Positions 8,587-16,915 of a stretch of DNA of 64,000 nucleotides are shown here, piece after piece (the stretch's first letter is position 1; every line of letters starts with the position of its first letter). The notes beneath the pieces were generated by a model. That model saw nothing but the letters and a program-made list of their open reading frames with translations, was not told where the DNA came from and searched no databases. Source of the stretch: Palleronia sediminis (GTDB lineage Bacteria; Pseudomonadota; Alphaproteobacteria; Rhodobacterales; Rhodobacteraceae); assembly GCF_004358695.1 (NCBI RefSeq), contig NZ_SNAA01000010.1:1-64000 (forward strand), given 5' to 3'. Position numbers and translations under genes: made by a program.

Positions 8587-9520
8587 GAAGCTGGACCCCC
8601 GCCATCTCGAGATCCTCGCCTCCGTCGTCGATGCCGGCGGCATGACCGAGGGCGCAGCCGATCTCGGCAAATCGCAGCCCTCGGTGTCGCGCAGTCTCTC
8701 GCTGCTCGAGGCGCGGGTGGGCGCGCCGCTTTTCGAGCCGGGGCGGCGGCCGTTGCGCCCCACCGAGCTCGGACGCGCCCTGGCGGCCGAGGGGCGGGCC
8801 GTGCGCGTCGCCGGACGGCGGGCCACGGATCTCGTCGCGCGGGCGGCCGACGGGCGCGCGGGCGTGGTGCGGGTCGGCGGCACGCCGTTCTTTCTCGATG
8901 GCGTGGTCGCCGGGGTGATCGCCGAGTTCCAGTCGGGCAGCCCCGGCATCCGCGTCGAGCAGCGCGCGGGCTACCGCGCCGAGCTGATCGCGGCGCTCGA
9001 GTCCGGCGCGCTCGACATGGCGGTGCTGCCGCTGCGCGACGGCGATGTGCCCACGGGCGTCCGCTCGGAGCCGGTGCTCAAGGGGCGCAACGTCATCGCC
9101 TGTCGCGTCGGCCACCCGCTGACGCGCCGGGCACCGCTGCGCCTGCCCGATGTCGCGCCCTATCCCTGGATCGCGCCCCCGGCCGACAGCCCGCTCTACC
9201 GCGACCTGCGCGACGTGCTGAGCGAAATCGGCGTCATGGATATCAGGGTGAGCTTTACCGGCGGATCGCTGTCGGCGGTGCAGACCGTGCTGGCCGGGTC
9301 CGATGCGCTCACGGTGCTGCCGCTGTCGGTCGCCCATCCGCTCGCCCGGCAAAAGACGCTGACGACCCTGCCCATCCGCATCGGCCATGCGCGGCGGCAT
9401 CTCTGTCTCGTGACGCATGGGGACACGCCGCTCTCGGCCTCGGCCGAGCGCTTTGCCGCGCATCTGCGCGGCGCCATGCGCGCGATCGCGCAAACGCTAG
9501 AGCGGGTGGCCCCCGACTGA
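8585..9520 (+). CDS. LysR-family regulator of the hydroxyquinol operon
   Basis: A 311-residue LysR-type transcription factor. The N-terminal winged helix-turn-helix spans about residues 5-62 (HLEILASVVDAGGMTEGAADLG, then KSQPSVSRSLSLLEARVGAPLFE). The remainder is the substrate-binding-like effector domain (about 90-300). It is transcribed divergently from the aromatic operon, the classical arrangement for an activator responding to a pathway intermediate; for hydroxyquinol/chlorocatechol branches this is often a ring-cleavage product. Target and inducer are inferred from position only. Confidence 0.85.
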   Translation: MKLDPRHLEILASVVDAGGMTEGAADLGKSQPSVSRSLSLLEARVGAPLFEPGRRPLRPTELGRALAAEGRAVRVAGRRATDLVARAADGRAGVVRVGGTPFFLDGVVAGVIAEFQSGSPGIRVEQRAGYRAELIAALESGALDMAVLPLRDGDVPTGVRSEPVLKGRNVIACRVGHPLTRRAPLRLPDVAPYPWIAPPADSPLYRDLRDVLSEIGVMDIRVSFTGGSLSAVQTVLAGSDALTVLPLSVAHPLARQKTLTTLPIRIGHARRHLCLVTHGDTPLSASAERFAAHLRGAMRAIAQTLERVAPD

Positions 9521-9541
9521 GACCCGCGCGATACCGCCGGG

Positions 9542-10441
9542 CTAGAGCACGCAGGTTTCGGTTACATGGGTCTCGAAGAAATCCGAGAATGTCGCCACGC
9601 GCAGCGGTAGCCGGTCATAGGGCGGATAGAACAGCGTCAGCCAGATATCGGGCGCGGACCAGTCGGGCAAAAGCTCGACCAGGCGCCCGGCGGCGAGATC
9701 GTCGGCCACGATGAACCGCGGCAGAAGCGCGACCCCTTCGCCGTTCACCGCCAGCCGCGCCAGGAAATCGCCGTTATTGGCGCTGAAGGTGCCGCCGGTC
9801 CTGAAACTGCGGCTGCCCGCCCCTTTCGACAGGTGCCAGACCTCGCCCGAGGCATTGGCGCCATAGCCGAGACAGGCGAGCGCCGACAATTCGTCCGGCG
9901 TCTCGGGCAAGTCTCGGGACGACAGGTAACCGGGGGCCGCGACGAGCACGCGCGGCACGCGGCAGATCTTGCGCCAGATGGTCGACTTGTCGGCGGGCGG
10001 CCCCGAGATGCGGATGGCGAGGTCGTAATCGCCCTCGACGATATCGACGAACCCGTCGGACAGGATGACCGACACGCCGGTCTGCGGGTGCAGCGTGGCG
10101 AATTGCGACAGCACGTCGGGCAGGACCTTCACCCCTAGCGACATCGGGGCGCTGATGCGGATGCGCCCGGCGGTCATCCCCTGCGCCTCGCGCGTCTCGT
10201 CCACCGCGCGGCTCAACCCCTCGACAAGCGGCGTCACCCGCGCCGCATAGACCGCCCCCGCCGAGGTGAGCGAGACCTGCCGCGTCGTGCGCACCAGCAG
10301 TTGCAGCCCCAGCCGATCCTCGAGCGCGGCGACGGTGCGCGTCACCGAGGCGGGCGTCAGCCCGAGCTGGCGGGCCGCACCGGCAAAGCTCTGCTGTTCG
10401 GCGACCGCCAGGAAGACGCGGATGGATTCGAGTTCGCCCAT
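9542..10441 (-). CDS. LysR-family regulator, divergent from the quinone-defence operon
   Basis: A 299-residue LysR protein starting MGELESIRVFLAVAEQQSFA, with its helix-turn-helix in about residues 3-62 (AARQLGLTPASVTRTVAALE). The open frame continues 33 codons further upstream, but ATG 10441 starts the family's conserved N-terminus and leaves a proper divergent promoter region. The effector-binding half covers residues 90-295 and ends near a C-terminal FETHVTETCVL. It is convergent with the first LysR gene and divergent from the ring-cleaving dioxygenase gene, which it probably controls through the dyads at 10450-10483. Confidence 0.85.
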   Translation of the reverse strand: MGELESIRVFLAVAEQQSFAGAARQLGLTPASVTRTVAALEDRLGLQLLVRTTRQVSLTSAGAVYAARVTPLVEGLSRAVDETREAQGMTAGRIRISAPMSLGVKVLPDVLSQFATLHPQTGVSVILSDGFVDIVEGDYDLAIRISGPPADKSTIWRKICRVPRVLVAAPGYLSSRDLPETPDELSALACLGYGANASGEVWHLSKGAGSRSFRTGGTFSANNGDFLARLAVNGEGVALLPRFIVADDLAAGRLVELLPDWSAPDIWLTLFYPPYDRLPLRVATFSDFFETHVTETCVL

Positions 10442-10449
10442 GTGGGCAT

Positions 10450-10483
10450 CATTACGCTCAGCGCAATGGTGAATGCAACATTC
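10450..10483. promoter_or_regulatory. LysR operator dyads in the divergent promoter region
   Basis: Between the LysR start (10441) and the dioxygenase start (10555) lie two inverted repeats. The first, CATTACGCTCAGCGCAATG at 10450-10468, matches its own reverse complement at 16 of 19 positions and contains the T-N11-A pattern of LysR boxes. The second is the perfect dyad GAATG-CAA-CATTC at 10471-10483. The pair is 2 bp apart and close to the regulator's start codon, as expected of a recognition-plus-activation site. This assignment is inferred from symmetry and position. Confidence 0.55.
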
Positions 10484-10554
10484 TACCCGTTCCCGACAAT
10501 GGCAGGCGGGTCTATCTCTGCGTCCAGACAACGGAATCAACCGAGGAGCGGACC

Positions 10555-11487
10555 ATGCTCGACCAGATCAAGGGACTTCACCACGTCACGTCGATGGCGG
10601 CGGATGCCCAGGAAAACAATGCCTTCTTCACCAACGTGCTCGGCCTGCGCCGGGTCAAGAAAACCGTCAATTTCGATGCGCCCGAGGTCTATCACCTCTA
10701 TTACGGCGACGAGGCCGGCACGCCGGGCTCGGTGATGACCTATTTCCCCTTCCCGCGGATCGGGCCGGGCCGGCGCGGCGCGGGCGAGGTATCCGAGACG
10801 GGTTTTGCGGTGCCGCCGGGCACGCTCGACTTCTGGCGCGACCGGCTCGAGGGCGCCGGGGTCGATGGCCTTGCCGAGTTCGAGGCCTTCGGCGAACGGC
10901 GCCTGCGCTTTCACGGCCCGGACGGTGACGGATTCGCCCTGATCGAGACGCCGGACGATCCGCGCGAACCCTATGCCGACGGCCCGGTTCCGGCCGACAA
11001 GGGCGTCCACGGCTTTCGCGGCGTAACCATGCGGCTGCGCGACGGCGCCGCCACGTCCGAGCTTCTCAAGTTCATGGGCTATCGCGAGATCGCCCGCGAC
11101 GGGGTGCTGATCCGGTTCGCGCTCGAGGGCGGCAACGGCGCCGATATCGTCGATCTGGAGGTTCTGCCCGACGCGGCACCGGCACGCCAGGGCGCGGGTT
11201 CGGTTCATCACGTGGCCTTTGCCGTCGCCGATCGCGCGGCCCAGGTCGAGGTGCGCCGCGCCCTGCTCGAGGCGGGCGCCCATGTGACCCCGGTCATCGA
11301 CCGCGACTATTTCTGGGCAATCTATTTCCGCACTCCGGGCGGTATCCTGTTCGAGATCGCGACGAACGAGCCGGGCTTTGCCCGCGACGAGGATCCCGCC
11401 CATCTGGGCGAGGCGCTGAAACTGCCCAAGCAGCACGCCCATTTGCGCCCTCAGCTTGAGAAAACCCTGCCCGCCATCGCGGACTGA
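10555..11487 (+). CDS. VOC-family ring-cleaving dioxygenase (MhqO-like)
   Basis: A 310-residue protein with two tandem vicinal-oxygen-chelate modules (about 5-145 and 150-290). It opens with GLHHVTSMAADAQENNAFF and has the second-module metal-ligand region GAGSVHHVAFAV and the late RTPGGILFEIATNEPGF motif. This is the pattern of the MhqO/LinE-like extradiol dioxygenases that open hydroquinone or catechol rings. GAGGAG precedes the ATG at good spacing. It heads an apparent operon with a DoxX protein, WrbA and a Kef antiporter. In Bacillus subtilis, MhqO and the DoxX-family MhqP belong to the MhqR quinone/catechol-stress regulon, so a quinone-detoxification role is inferred here. Confidence 0.85.
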   Translation: MLDQIKGLHHVTSMAADAQENNAFFTNVLGLRRVKKTVNFDAPEVYHLYYGDEAGTPGSVMTYFPFPRIGPGRRGAGEVSETGFAVPPGTLDFWRDRLEGAGVDGLAEFEAFGERRLRFHGPDGDGFALIETPDDPREPYADGPVPADKGVHGFRGVTMRLRDGAATSELLKFMGYREIARDGVLIRFALEGGNGADIVDLEVLPDAAPARQGAGSVHHVAFAVADRAAQVEVRRALLEAGAHVTPVIDRDYFWAIYFRTPGGILFEIATNEPGFARDEDPAHLGEALKLPKQHAHLRPQLEKTLPAIAD

Positions 11488-11569
11488 CCTAGTTCACCCA
11501 GGGGCGACGGGGCCACGAGACCCCGGCGCCCCGTTCCGACCGCATCCCGGCGGACCGAAGGAGACCGAA

Positions 11570-11980
11570 ATGACCTCTCAACGCCTCGAAACCGCATGGG
11601 CGCCCGTGATGCTCAGCGTCCTGCGCATCGTGACCGCATTGATCTTTTTTGCGCATGGCACGCAGAAACTCCTGGGCTTTCCGGCCTCGGACCGGATGCC
11701 CGAGGCCTTTACACTGGGCTGGACGGCTGGCGTGATCGAACTGATCGCCGGCGGCCTCCTCGTCATCGGGCTGTTCACCCGCCCGGCCGCCTTCATCGCG
11801 TCGGGCACCATGGCCGCAGCCTATTTCATCGCCCACCTGCCGCAGAGCTTCTATCCGCCTCTCAATGGCGGGGATGCGGCGATCCTGTATTGCTTCGTGT
11901 TTCTCTATCTGGTTTTCGCGGGCCCCGGCCCGTGGAGCGTCGATGCCATGAGGAACGGTCGCGCAGGCAATCCCGCCTGA
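11570..11980 (+). CDS. DoxX-family membrane protein (MhqP-like)
   Basis: A 136-residue protein with four predicted membrane helices; it starts MTSQRLETAWAPVMLSVLRI and carries the DoxX-typical FFAHGTQKLLGFP motif after helix 1. ATG 11570 is preceded by GAAGGAGACC, a strong ribosome binding site, so this start was preferred to the longer open frame. DoxX proteins are poorly understood membrane proteins that often sit next to oxidoreductases in thiol- and quinone-stress operons. Its place between an MhqO-like dioxygenase and WrbA mirrors the mhqO/mhqP pairing. Confidence 0.85.
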   Translation: MTSQRLETAWAPVMLSVLRIVTALIFFAHGTQKLLGFPASDRMPEAFTLGWTAGVIELIAGGLLVIGLFTRPAAFIASGTMAAAYFIAHLPQSFYPPLNGGDAAILYCFVFLYLVFAGPGPWSVDAMRNGRAGNPA

Positions 11981-12024
11981 CACGACCCTGATTTCAACCA
12001 CCCCAACGGACAGGAAGAAACGAC

Positions 12025-12627
12025 ATGACCGTCAAACTCGCCATCGTCTATTACTCGAGCTACGGCACGAACCACCAGATGGCCTCCATCGCCGCCGAGG
12101 CCGCGAAGGCCGCCGGGGCCGAGGTGCGGCTGCTGAAGGCCCCCGAGACCGCCCCCGCCGAGGTCGTCGCCGGAACCGACGCCTGGGCCGCGCAGGCCGA
12201 GCGGTCCTCGGACGTTCCCGACGCGACGCCCGAGGACATGGAATGGGCGAATGCCTACCTGATCTCGGCGCCGACGCGGTTCGGCGTCATGGCCAGCCAG
12301 ATGCGCGCCTTCATCGACACGCTGGGCGGCGTCTGGTTCAAGGGCGGCCTCGCCGGCAAGCCCGTCTCGGCCATGACCTCGGCCCAGAACACCCATGGCG
12401 GACAGGAAACGACGCTGGGCTCGTTCTATACCACCGTCATGCATTGGGGCGGCTTCGTGGTCGCGCCCGGCTATACCGACGAGGTCATCTACAAGACCGG
12501 CGGCAACCCCTACGGCTACAGCCACACGGTCGGGGCCGAGTTCACCGACGAGGTCAAGACCGCGATCGGCCACCAGGCCCGCCGCCTCGTCGAGGTCGCC
12601 GAAAAGCTGAACCGGAGCGATGGCTGA
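12025..12627 (+). CDS. wrbA: NAD(P)H:quinone oxidoreductase, WrbA type
   Basis: A 200-residue flavodoxin-like protein starting [20 protein letters not shown], the FMN phosphate-binding loop of the WrbA family. Further WrbA motifs are [16 protein letters not shown] and the conserved [12 protein letters not shown] stretch near residue 120. By family it is a tetrameric FMN enzyme that performs two-electron reduction of benzoquinones, preventing semiquinone redox cycling. Its 3' end overlaps the Kef-type antiporter gene by 8 bp, suggesting coupled synthesis. Confidence 0.92.
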   Translation: MTVKLAIVYYSSYGTNHQMASIAAEAAKAAGAEVRLLKAPETAPAEVVAGTDAWAAQAERSSDVPDATPEDMEWANAYLISAPTRFGVMASQMRAFIDTLGGVWFKGGLAGKPVSAMTSAQNTHGGQETTLGSFYTTVMHWGGFVVAPGYTDEVIYKTGGNPYGYSHTVGAEFTDEVKTAIGHQARRLVEVAEKLNRSDG

Positions 12628-14524
12628 CGCCATTCCCGAACCGGGTCGCGGCCGCGCACCGCCGCGGCCCGTCCTGCCGGCGGTGCTCGTCGCGATGGCT
12701 TCGGCCGCCGGCGGGCCCGCCCTGGCCGCGACGCCGCCGGACGGCGCCGCGGTCTTTGGCCTTGTCGGGCTCGAGCTCGGGTTTCTCGCCGCGCTCGCAC
12801 TGATCGCGCTGGCCTGCCTGTTCGTGCCTTTGTCGCGCGCGCTGGGGCTTGGCACGGTCATCGGCTACCTGTCCGCTGGGGTCGTGGCCGGTGCCGCGCT
12901 GTCGATCTCGTTCACCCGCGATCCCGATCAGTTGCTGCACTTCGCCGAGTTCGGCGTGGTGCTTTTCCTTTTCGTGATCGGGCTGGAGTTCCGACCCGCC
13001 CGCCTGTGGGAGATGCGCGGCACCATCTTTGGCCGGGGTCTGGCGCAGGTCGCGACCTGCGGCATCCTGCTGACGGGCGCGGGGCTGCTGGCCGGGCTCG
13101 ACTGGCGCGTGGCGCTGATCCTCGGGCTGGGGCTGGCGCTGTCCTCCACCGCGCTCGTCATGCGCGGGATCGACGAAAGCGGCGAGCGCAATTCGCCCTT
13201 CGGGCAGACCGCCATCGCCGTGCTGCTGTTCGAGGATCTGGCCATCGTTCCATTCCTGCTGCTGGTCACGCTACTGGCCCCCTCGGGGGGCGAGGCGTCG
13301 CTGGCCGGAGACGCCCGCGCCGTCGCCATCGGGATCGGCGCCATCGCGGTGCTGATCGCCGTGGGGCGCTACGCGCTCGATCCGATCTTTCGCGTAGTGG
13401 CCCGCACCCGGACGCCCGAGCTGATGACCGCGGCCGCCCTCGGGGTGGTCGTCTTTGCCGCGCTGGTCATGGCCTCGGCGGGGCTGTCCTATGCCATGGG
13501 GGCCTTCATCGCCGGCGTGATGCTGGCCGAGTCGTCCTTTCGCCACGAGGTCGAGGCCGATATCGAGCCGTTCCGCGGCCTTTTCATGGGGCTTTTCTTT
13601 GTCGCGGTCGGGCTTTCGCTCGATCTCGGCGCGGTGGCCGAATACTGGCTGACGATCCTGCTGGCCGTGCCCGTCACCGTCACGCTCAAGGCGCTCGGTG
13701 CCTATGTCGTCAATCGCGCTTTCGGCACGCCGCATCCCGTGGCCCTGCGCATCGCCTTTGCCATGGGCCAGCATGGCGAGTTCGGCTTCGTGCTGTTCGC
13801 CGCCGCAAGCTCGGCGATGATCCTGCCGGGCGACGTGTCGTCGGTGGCCGTGGCCATCGTCACCCTGTCCATGGCGCTGTCGTCGCAATCCGACCGGGCC
13901 TATCGGCTCGTCATGGGGCGCAAGGCCCCCGAGACGCTGGACGAGGATTTCTCGGATGCGGACGGGTCGGTTCTGGTCATAGGCTTTGGCCGGGTCGGGC
14001 AGCTCGTCGCGCAACCGCTGATCGCCGAGGGCATCGCTGTCACGCTGCTCGACCACGATGCCGACCGCATCCGCGAGGCCCGGCAGTTCGACCAGCGCGT
14101 GCATTTCGGCGACGGTACCCGGCCCGAAGTGTTGCAGGCCGCGGGCGCGGCACGGGCGCGGGCCATCGTGATCGCGACCGACGATCCCGCGACGACGCTG
14201 CGGATCGCCCGGATCGTGCGCCGCCGTTTCGCCAACGCGGCCCTGACGGTGCGCGCCCATGACCGGATCCACGCCGTCCGGCTCGCGGGCGAAGGTGTCC
14301 CGACCGATGCGATCATGCGCGAGACGCTGCTGTCGGCGCTGTCGCTCGGGGCCACGACGCTGCGCGCGCTCGGCTATCCCGAGGACGAGGCCGCCGAGGT
14401 CGTCGACCGGGTGCGCCGCCGCGATGCCGCGCGTCTCGACGAACAGGTCGCGGCCGCGCGGGACCGGACCGAACGCGATGCCATCGTCTCGGCCATCGCG
14501 CCCGAACCGCTCGACCGCGACTGA
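12620..14524 (+). CDS. Kef-type K+/H+ antiporter with RCK domain
   Basis: A 634-residue CPA2 antiporter. About 12-13 membrane helices occupy residues 45-430, including [17 protein letters not shown], the [12 protein letters not shown] helix and a [10 protein letters not shown] motif equivalent to the QGGEF signature of KefB/KefC. A cytosolic RCK/TrkA-N domain starts near residue 449 ([17 protein letters not shown]), followed by a charged tail. KefC proteins are held closed by glutathione and opened by electrophile-glutathione adducts, acidifying the cytoplasm to protect against electrophiles, and need a quinone-reductase-like ancillary subunit (KefF). Here WrbA is the translationally overlapping neighbour, so an analogous gating partnership is a reasonable inference. 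Confidence 0.88.
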   Translation: MADAIPEPGRGRAPPRPVLPAVLVAMASAAGGPALAATPPDGAAVFGLVGLELGFLAALALIALACLFVPLSRALGLGTVIGYLSAGVVAGAALSISFTRDPDQLLHFAEFGVVLFLFVIGLEFRPARLWEMRGTIFGRGLAQVATCGILLTGAGLLAGLDWRVALILGLGLALSSTALVMRGIDESGERNSPFGQTAIAVLLFEDLAIVPFLLLVTLLAPSGGEASLAGDARAVAIGIGAIAVLIAVGRYALDPIFRVVARTRTPELMTAAALGVVVFAALVMASAGLSYAMGAFIAGVMLAESSFRHEVEADIEPFRGLFMGLFFVAVGLSLDLGAVAEYWLTILLAVPVTVTLKALGAYVVNRAFGTPHPVALRIAFAMGQHGEFGFVLFAAASSAMILPGDVSSVAVAIVTLSMALSSQSDRAYRLVMGRKAPETLDEDFSDADGSVLVIGFGRVGQLVAQPLIAEGIAVTLLDHDADRIREARQFDQRVHFGDGTRPEVLQAAGAARARAIVIATDDPATTLRIARIVRRRFANAALTVRAHDRIHAVRLAGEGVPTDAIMRETLLSALSLGATTLRALGYPEDEAAEVVDRVRRRDAARLDEQVAAARDRTERDAIVSAIAPEPLDRD

Positions 14525-14540
14525 CCGGAACGCGGCCCCT

Positions 14541-15323
14541 TCAGTCGAAAACGGTGTCCCGCCCCTCGGGGTGGACGGTCTCGTAATAGCCCACCAGCTC
14601 GAGCGCGCCGGCCGCCTCGCGGTCGAGAACCACGGTGGCCTTTGCATGAAGCTGAAGCGCCGAGGCCGGGCAGGCCGCGCTCAGCGGGCCTTCGACCATG
14701 CGGGCAACGGCATCGGCCTTGGCCGCGCCGGTGGCCAGCAGCAGGCAGGCACGCGACGCGAGGATCGTGGCGACGCCCATCGTGATCGCATAGCGGGGCG
14801 TCTCGTCGAACGAGTCGAAATAGCGCCGGTTCGCCTGCCGGGTACTGTCGGTCAGCGTCTTGATCCGCGTGCGCGAGCCCAGGCTGGCGGTCGGTTCGTT
14901 GAACCCGATATGCCCGTTGCGCCCGATGCCCAGCAATTGCAGGTCGATGCCGCCCGCCCGCTCGATCGCCGCCTCGTAATCCCGCGCGGCCGCCTGCGGA
15001 TCGGGCGCATCGCCCCGCGGCAGATGGGTGCGCGACGGGTCGATATCGACCCGGTCGAAAAACGCCTCGCGCATGTAGCTGTGATAGGAACAGGGATGCT
15101 CGGGCGGCAGGCCGATATACTCGTCAAGGTTGAAACTCACCGTTCGGGCAAAGGACACATCGCCCGCCGCATGGCGCTGCGCCAATGTCTCGTACAGGGG
15201 CAGCATCGTCCCCCCGGTCGCCAGCCCCAGAACCGCGTCGGGCGCGTCGCGAACGGTCCGCGCGACGATATCGGCGGCGCGGTCCACGGCGGCCTGTTCA
15301 TCGGGGAGGATGAGAACCTTCAT
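14541..15323 (-). CDS. nagB: Glucosamine-6-phosphate deaminase
   Basis: A 260-residue NagB that converts glucosamine-6-phosphate to fructose-6-phosphate and ammonia, the exit step of amino-sugar and sialic acid breakdown. Family motifs present are LGLATGGTMLPLYETL (phosphate loop), SFNLDEYIGLPPEHPCSYH containing the catalytic acid, and GIGRNGHIGFNEP with the catalytic histidine. It is the last gene of the minus-strand sialic acid operon and overlaps nanK by 4 bp. Confidence 0.95.
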   Translation of the reverse strand: MKVLILPDEQAAVDRAADIVARTVRDAPDAVLGLATGGTMLPLYETLAQRHAAGDVSFARTVSFNLDEYIGLPPEHPCSYHSYMREAFFDRVDIDPSRTHLPRGDAPDPQAAARDYEAAIERAGGIDLQLLGIGRNGHIGFNEPTASLGSRTRIKTLTDSTRQANRRYFDSFDETPRYAITMGVATILASRACLLLATGAAKADAVARMVEGPLSAACPASALQLHAKATVVLDREAAGALELVGYYETVHPEGRDTVFD

Positions 15324-16228
15324 GTCGTGTCCTTTCCGAGACGGGCGGCGAGCGCACCGATCAGCGGGGCGTCATGCCCCAGGGCGGCGGGGACGAGGCG
15401 CGGGCGGAACAGCGCGGGCTCGGCCCCAAGCGCGTGCCCTACGCGGTCGAGATAGCCGGGGGCAAGCCCGATGCTGCCGCCCAGGGCTACGGTATCGGTG
15501 CCGAGGATGGCGGCGAGATCGCCGATCAGCGTGGCCACCGCCCCGGCCGAAGCGTCGACGATGCGCTCGGCCCATGACGCGCCCGCATCGGCCGCCGCGA
15601 ACACCGCGCGGGCATCGGCGACATCCTGCCCCGCCGCGGCGGCGGCGGCCGCGATGGCCCGCCCGCCCGCGATGCTTTCGACCGTGCCGCGCCGTCCGCT
15701 GCCGCAGGGGCCGCTTGCGTGCCGGCTCGAGACAAAGCCCACGTGACCGGCCATGCCGTTCCCGCTCGAGATCAGGCGGTTGCCCAGGACAAGCCCGCCG
15801 CCGACGCCGGTCGAGACCGTGAGATAGGCAAAGCTGTCGCTCTCGCGCCCCGCGCCGAACAGGCCCTCGGCCAGGGCCGCGGAATCCGCATCGTTGAGCG
15901 CGGTTCCCCCGCCGAAGGCCCGGCCGAGCTTTTCGCCCAGCGGAACCGCGTCGATGGCCGCAAGGATGCCGCGGTTGACCGCGTGCCAGCATCCCGCCGC
16001 ATCGACCCGCCCCGCGACCGCCACGCCGAGCGGTGCACCGTGGCGATGGCCGAGCCGGTCGAGCAGGGCGCCGATCGCCTCGACCTGGGCATCGGGGTCG
16101 GCGGCGCCGTCGGTGGCGGTCTGCAATCGCTCGGCCACGGCGCCGCCCTCGATCCGGGCGGCGGCGATCTTGGTGCCGCCCAGATCGGCGGCAAAGCCGC
16201 TCAGCGTCTCGCGGGCCACGGGCCGCAT
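15320..16228 (-). CDS. nanK: ROK-family N-acetylmannosamine kinase
   Basis: A 302-residue ROK kinase with the ATP-phosphate loop FAADLGGTKIAAARIEGG at the N-terminus, the catalytic-loop LNDADSAALAEG and the glycine-rich VSTGVGGGLVLG. In this context it phosphorylates N-acetylmannosamine. ATG 16228 was chosen because it shares one base with the nanE stop; upstream sequence reads as out-of-frame nanE. The usual ROK zinc motif CxCGxxGCxE is degenerate: the segment reads CGSGRRGTVE, so two of the three zinc cysteines are replaced by Ser and Thr. Confidence 0.88.
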   Translation of the reverse strand: MRPVARETLSGFAADLGGTKIAAARIEGGAVAERLQTATDGAADPDAQVEAIGALLDRLGHRHGAPLGVAVAGRVDAAGCWHAVNRGILAAIDAVPLGEKLGRAFGGGTALNDADSAALAEGLFGAGRESDSFAYLTVSTGVGGGLVLGNRLISSGNGMAGHVGFVSSRHASGPCGSGRRGTVESIAGGRAIAAAAAAAGQDVADARAVFAAADAGASWAERIVDASAGAVATLIGDLAAILGTDTVALGGSIGLAPGYLDRVGHALGAEPALFRPRLVPAALGHDAPLIGALAARLGKDTT

Positions 16229-16911
16229 CAGCGCCGCCCGGCGGCCTGGCGGACCGCGTCGGCGAACCAGCCGGTCATGATCTCGAGCCGGGTCAGCGCC
16301 GTGCCGACCGTCACCGCGTCGGCCCCCGCCGCCATCGCGCGCGCCGCCCGGTCGGGCGTGTTCACCCGGCCCTCGGCCATGACGAACCCGCCCAACGCCC
16401 GGAAGGCGGAAATCAGGTCGGTGTCGACATCGTCGCTGTCGGTCGCGGTCTCGTCGGTATATCCCGAAAGCGTGGTGCCGACGATCCCGGCACCTTGGCG
16501 CAGGGCGCGCTCTGCGTCGGCGCGCGTGGCGCAATCGGCCATCGCCAGCGCACCGGCGGCGTGGATCTCGGCGAGGATCGCCGCCGTCGTCTCGGGACGG
16601 GGCCGGTCGGTCGCGTCATAGGCCACGATATCAGCCCCCGCCCGCACCAATGCGCGCGCATCTTCGGCAAAGGGCGTGATGCGCACCGGACTATCCGCGA
16701 GGTCGCGCTTGACGATCCCCACGATGGGCAGGTCGACGCACCGCCGCGTGGCCTCAAGATTGGCGACCCCCTCGATCCGCAGACCGGCGGCACCGCCGGC
16801 CGCGGCCGCGGCGGCCATCGCCGCGACGATCTCGGGGCGGTCGAGCGGGCCGTCATCGACGGGTTGGCAGGACACGACGAGACCGCCGCGCAAGGCATCG
16901 AGTACGTTCAT
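16228..16911 (-). CDS. nanE: N-acetylmannosamine-6-phosphate 2-epimerase
   Basis: A 227-residue TIM-barrel epimerase interconverting ManNAc-6-P and GlcNAc-6-P. It opens MNVLDALRGGLVVSCQPVDDGP, the NanE-type start, and shows GLRIEGVANL, PIVGIVKRDL, DIVAYDATDRPRP and the late GADAVTVGTALTRLE phosphate-binding segment. These match the NanE family closely in order and spacing. It lies between the TRAP transporter genes and nanK, separated from siaM by 4 bp. Confidence 0.93.
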   Translation of the reverse strand: MNVLDALRGGLVVSCQPVDDGPLDRPEIVAAMAAAAAAGGAAGLRIEGVANLEATRRCVDLPIVGIVKRDLADSPVRITPFAEDARALVRAGADIVAYDATDRPRPETTAAILAEIHAAGALAMADCATRADAERALRQGAGIVGTTLSGYTDETATDSDDVDTDLISAFRALGGFVMAEGRVNTPDRAARAMAAGADAVTVGTALTRLEIMTGWFADAVRQAAGRR

Positions 16912-16915
16912 CGCG

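Noticed and set aside
10441-10554. A tRNA or small RNA in the LysR-dioxygenase gap
   Set aside because: The symmetry there is short operator-like dyads; no cloverleaf or terminator-ended transcript is visible.
13271-14647. A 458-codon minus-strand frame opposite the Kef antiporter
   Set aside because: Shadow of the antiporter's membrane helices; hydrophilic, His/Arg/Gly-rich and without recognisable domains.
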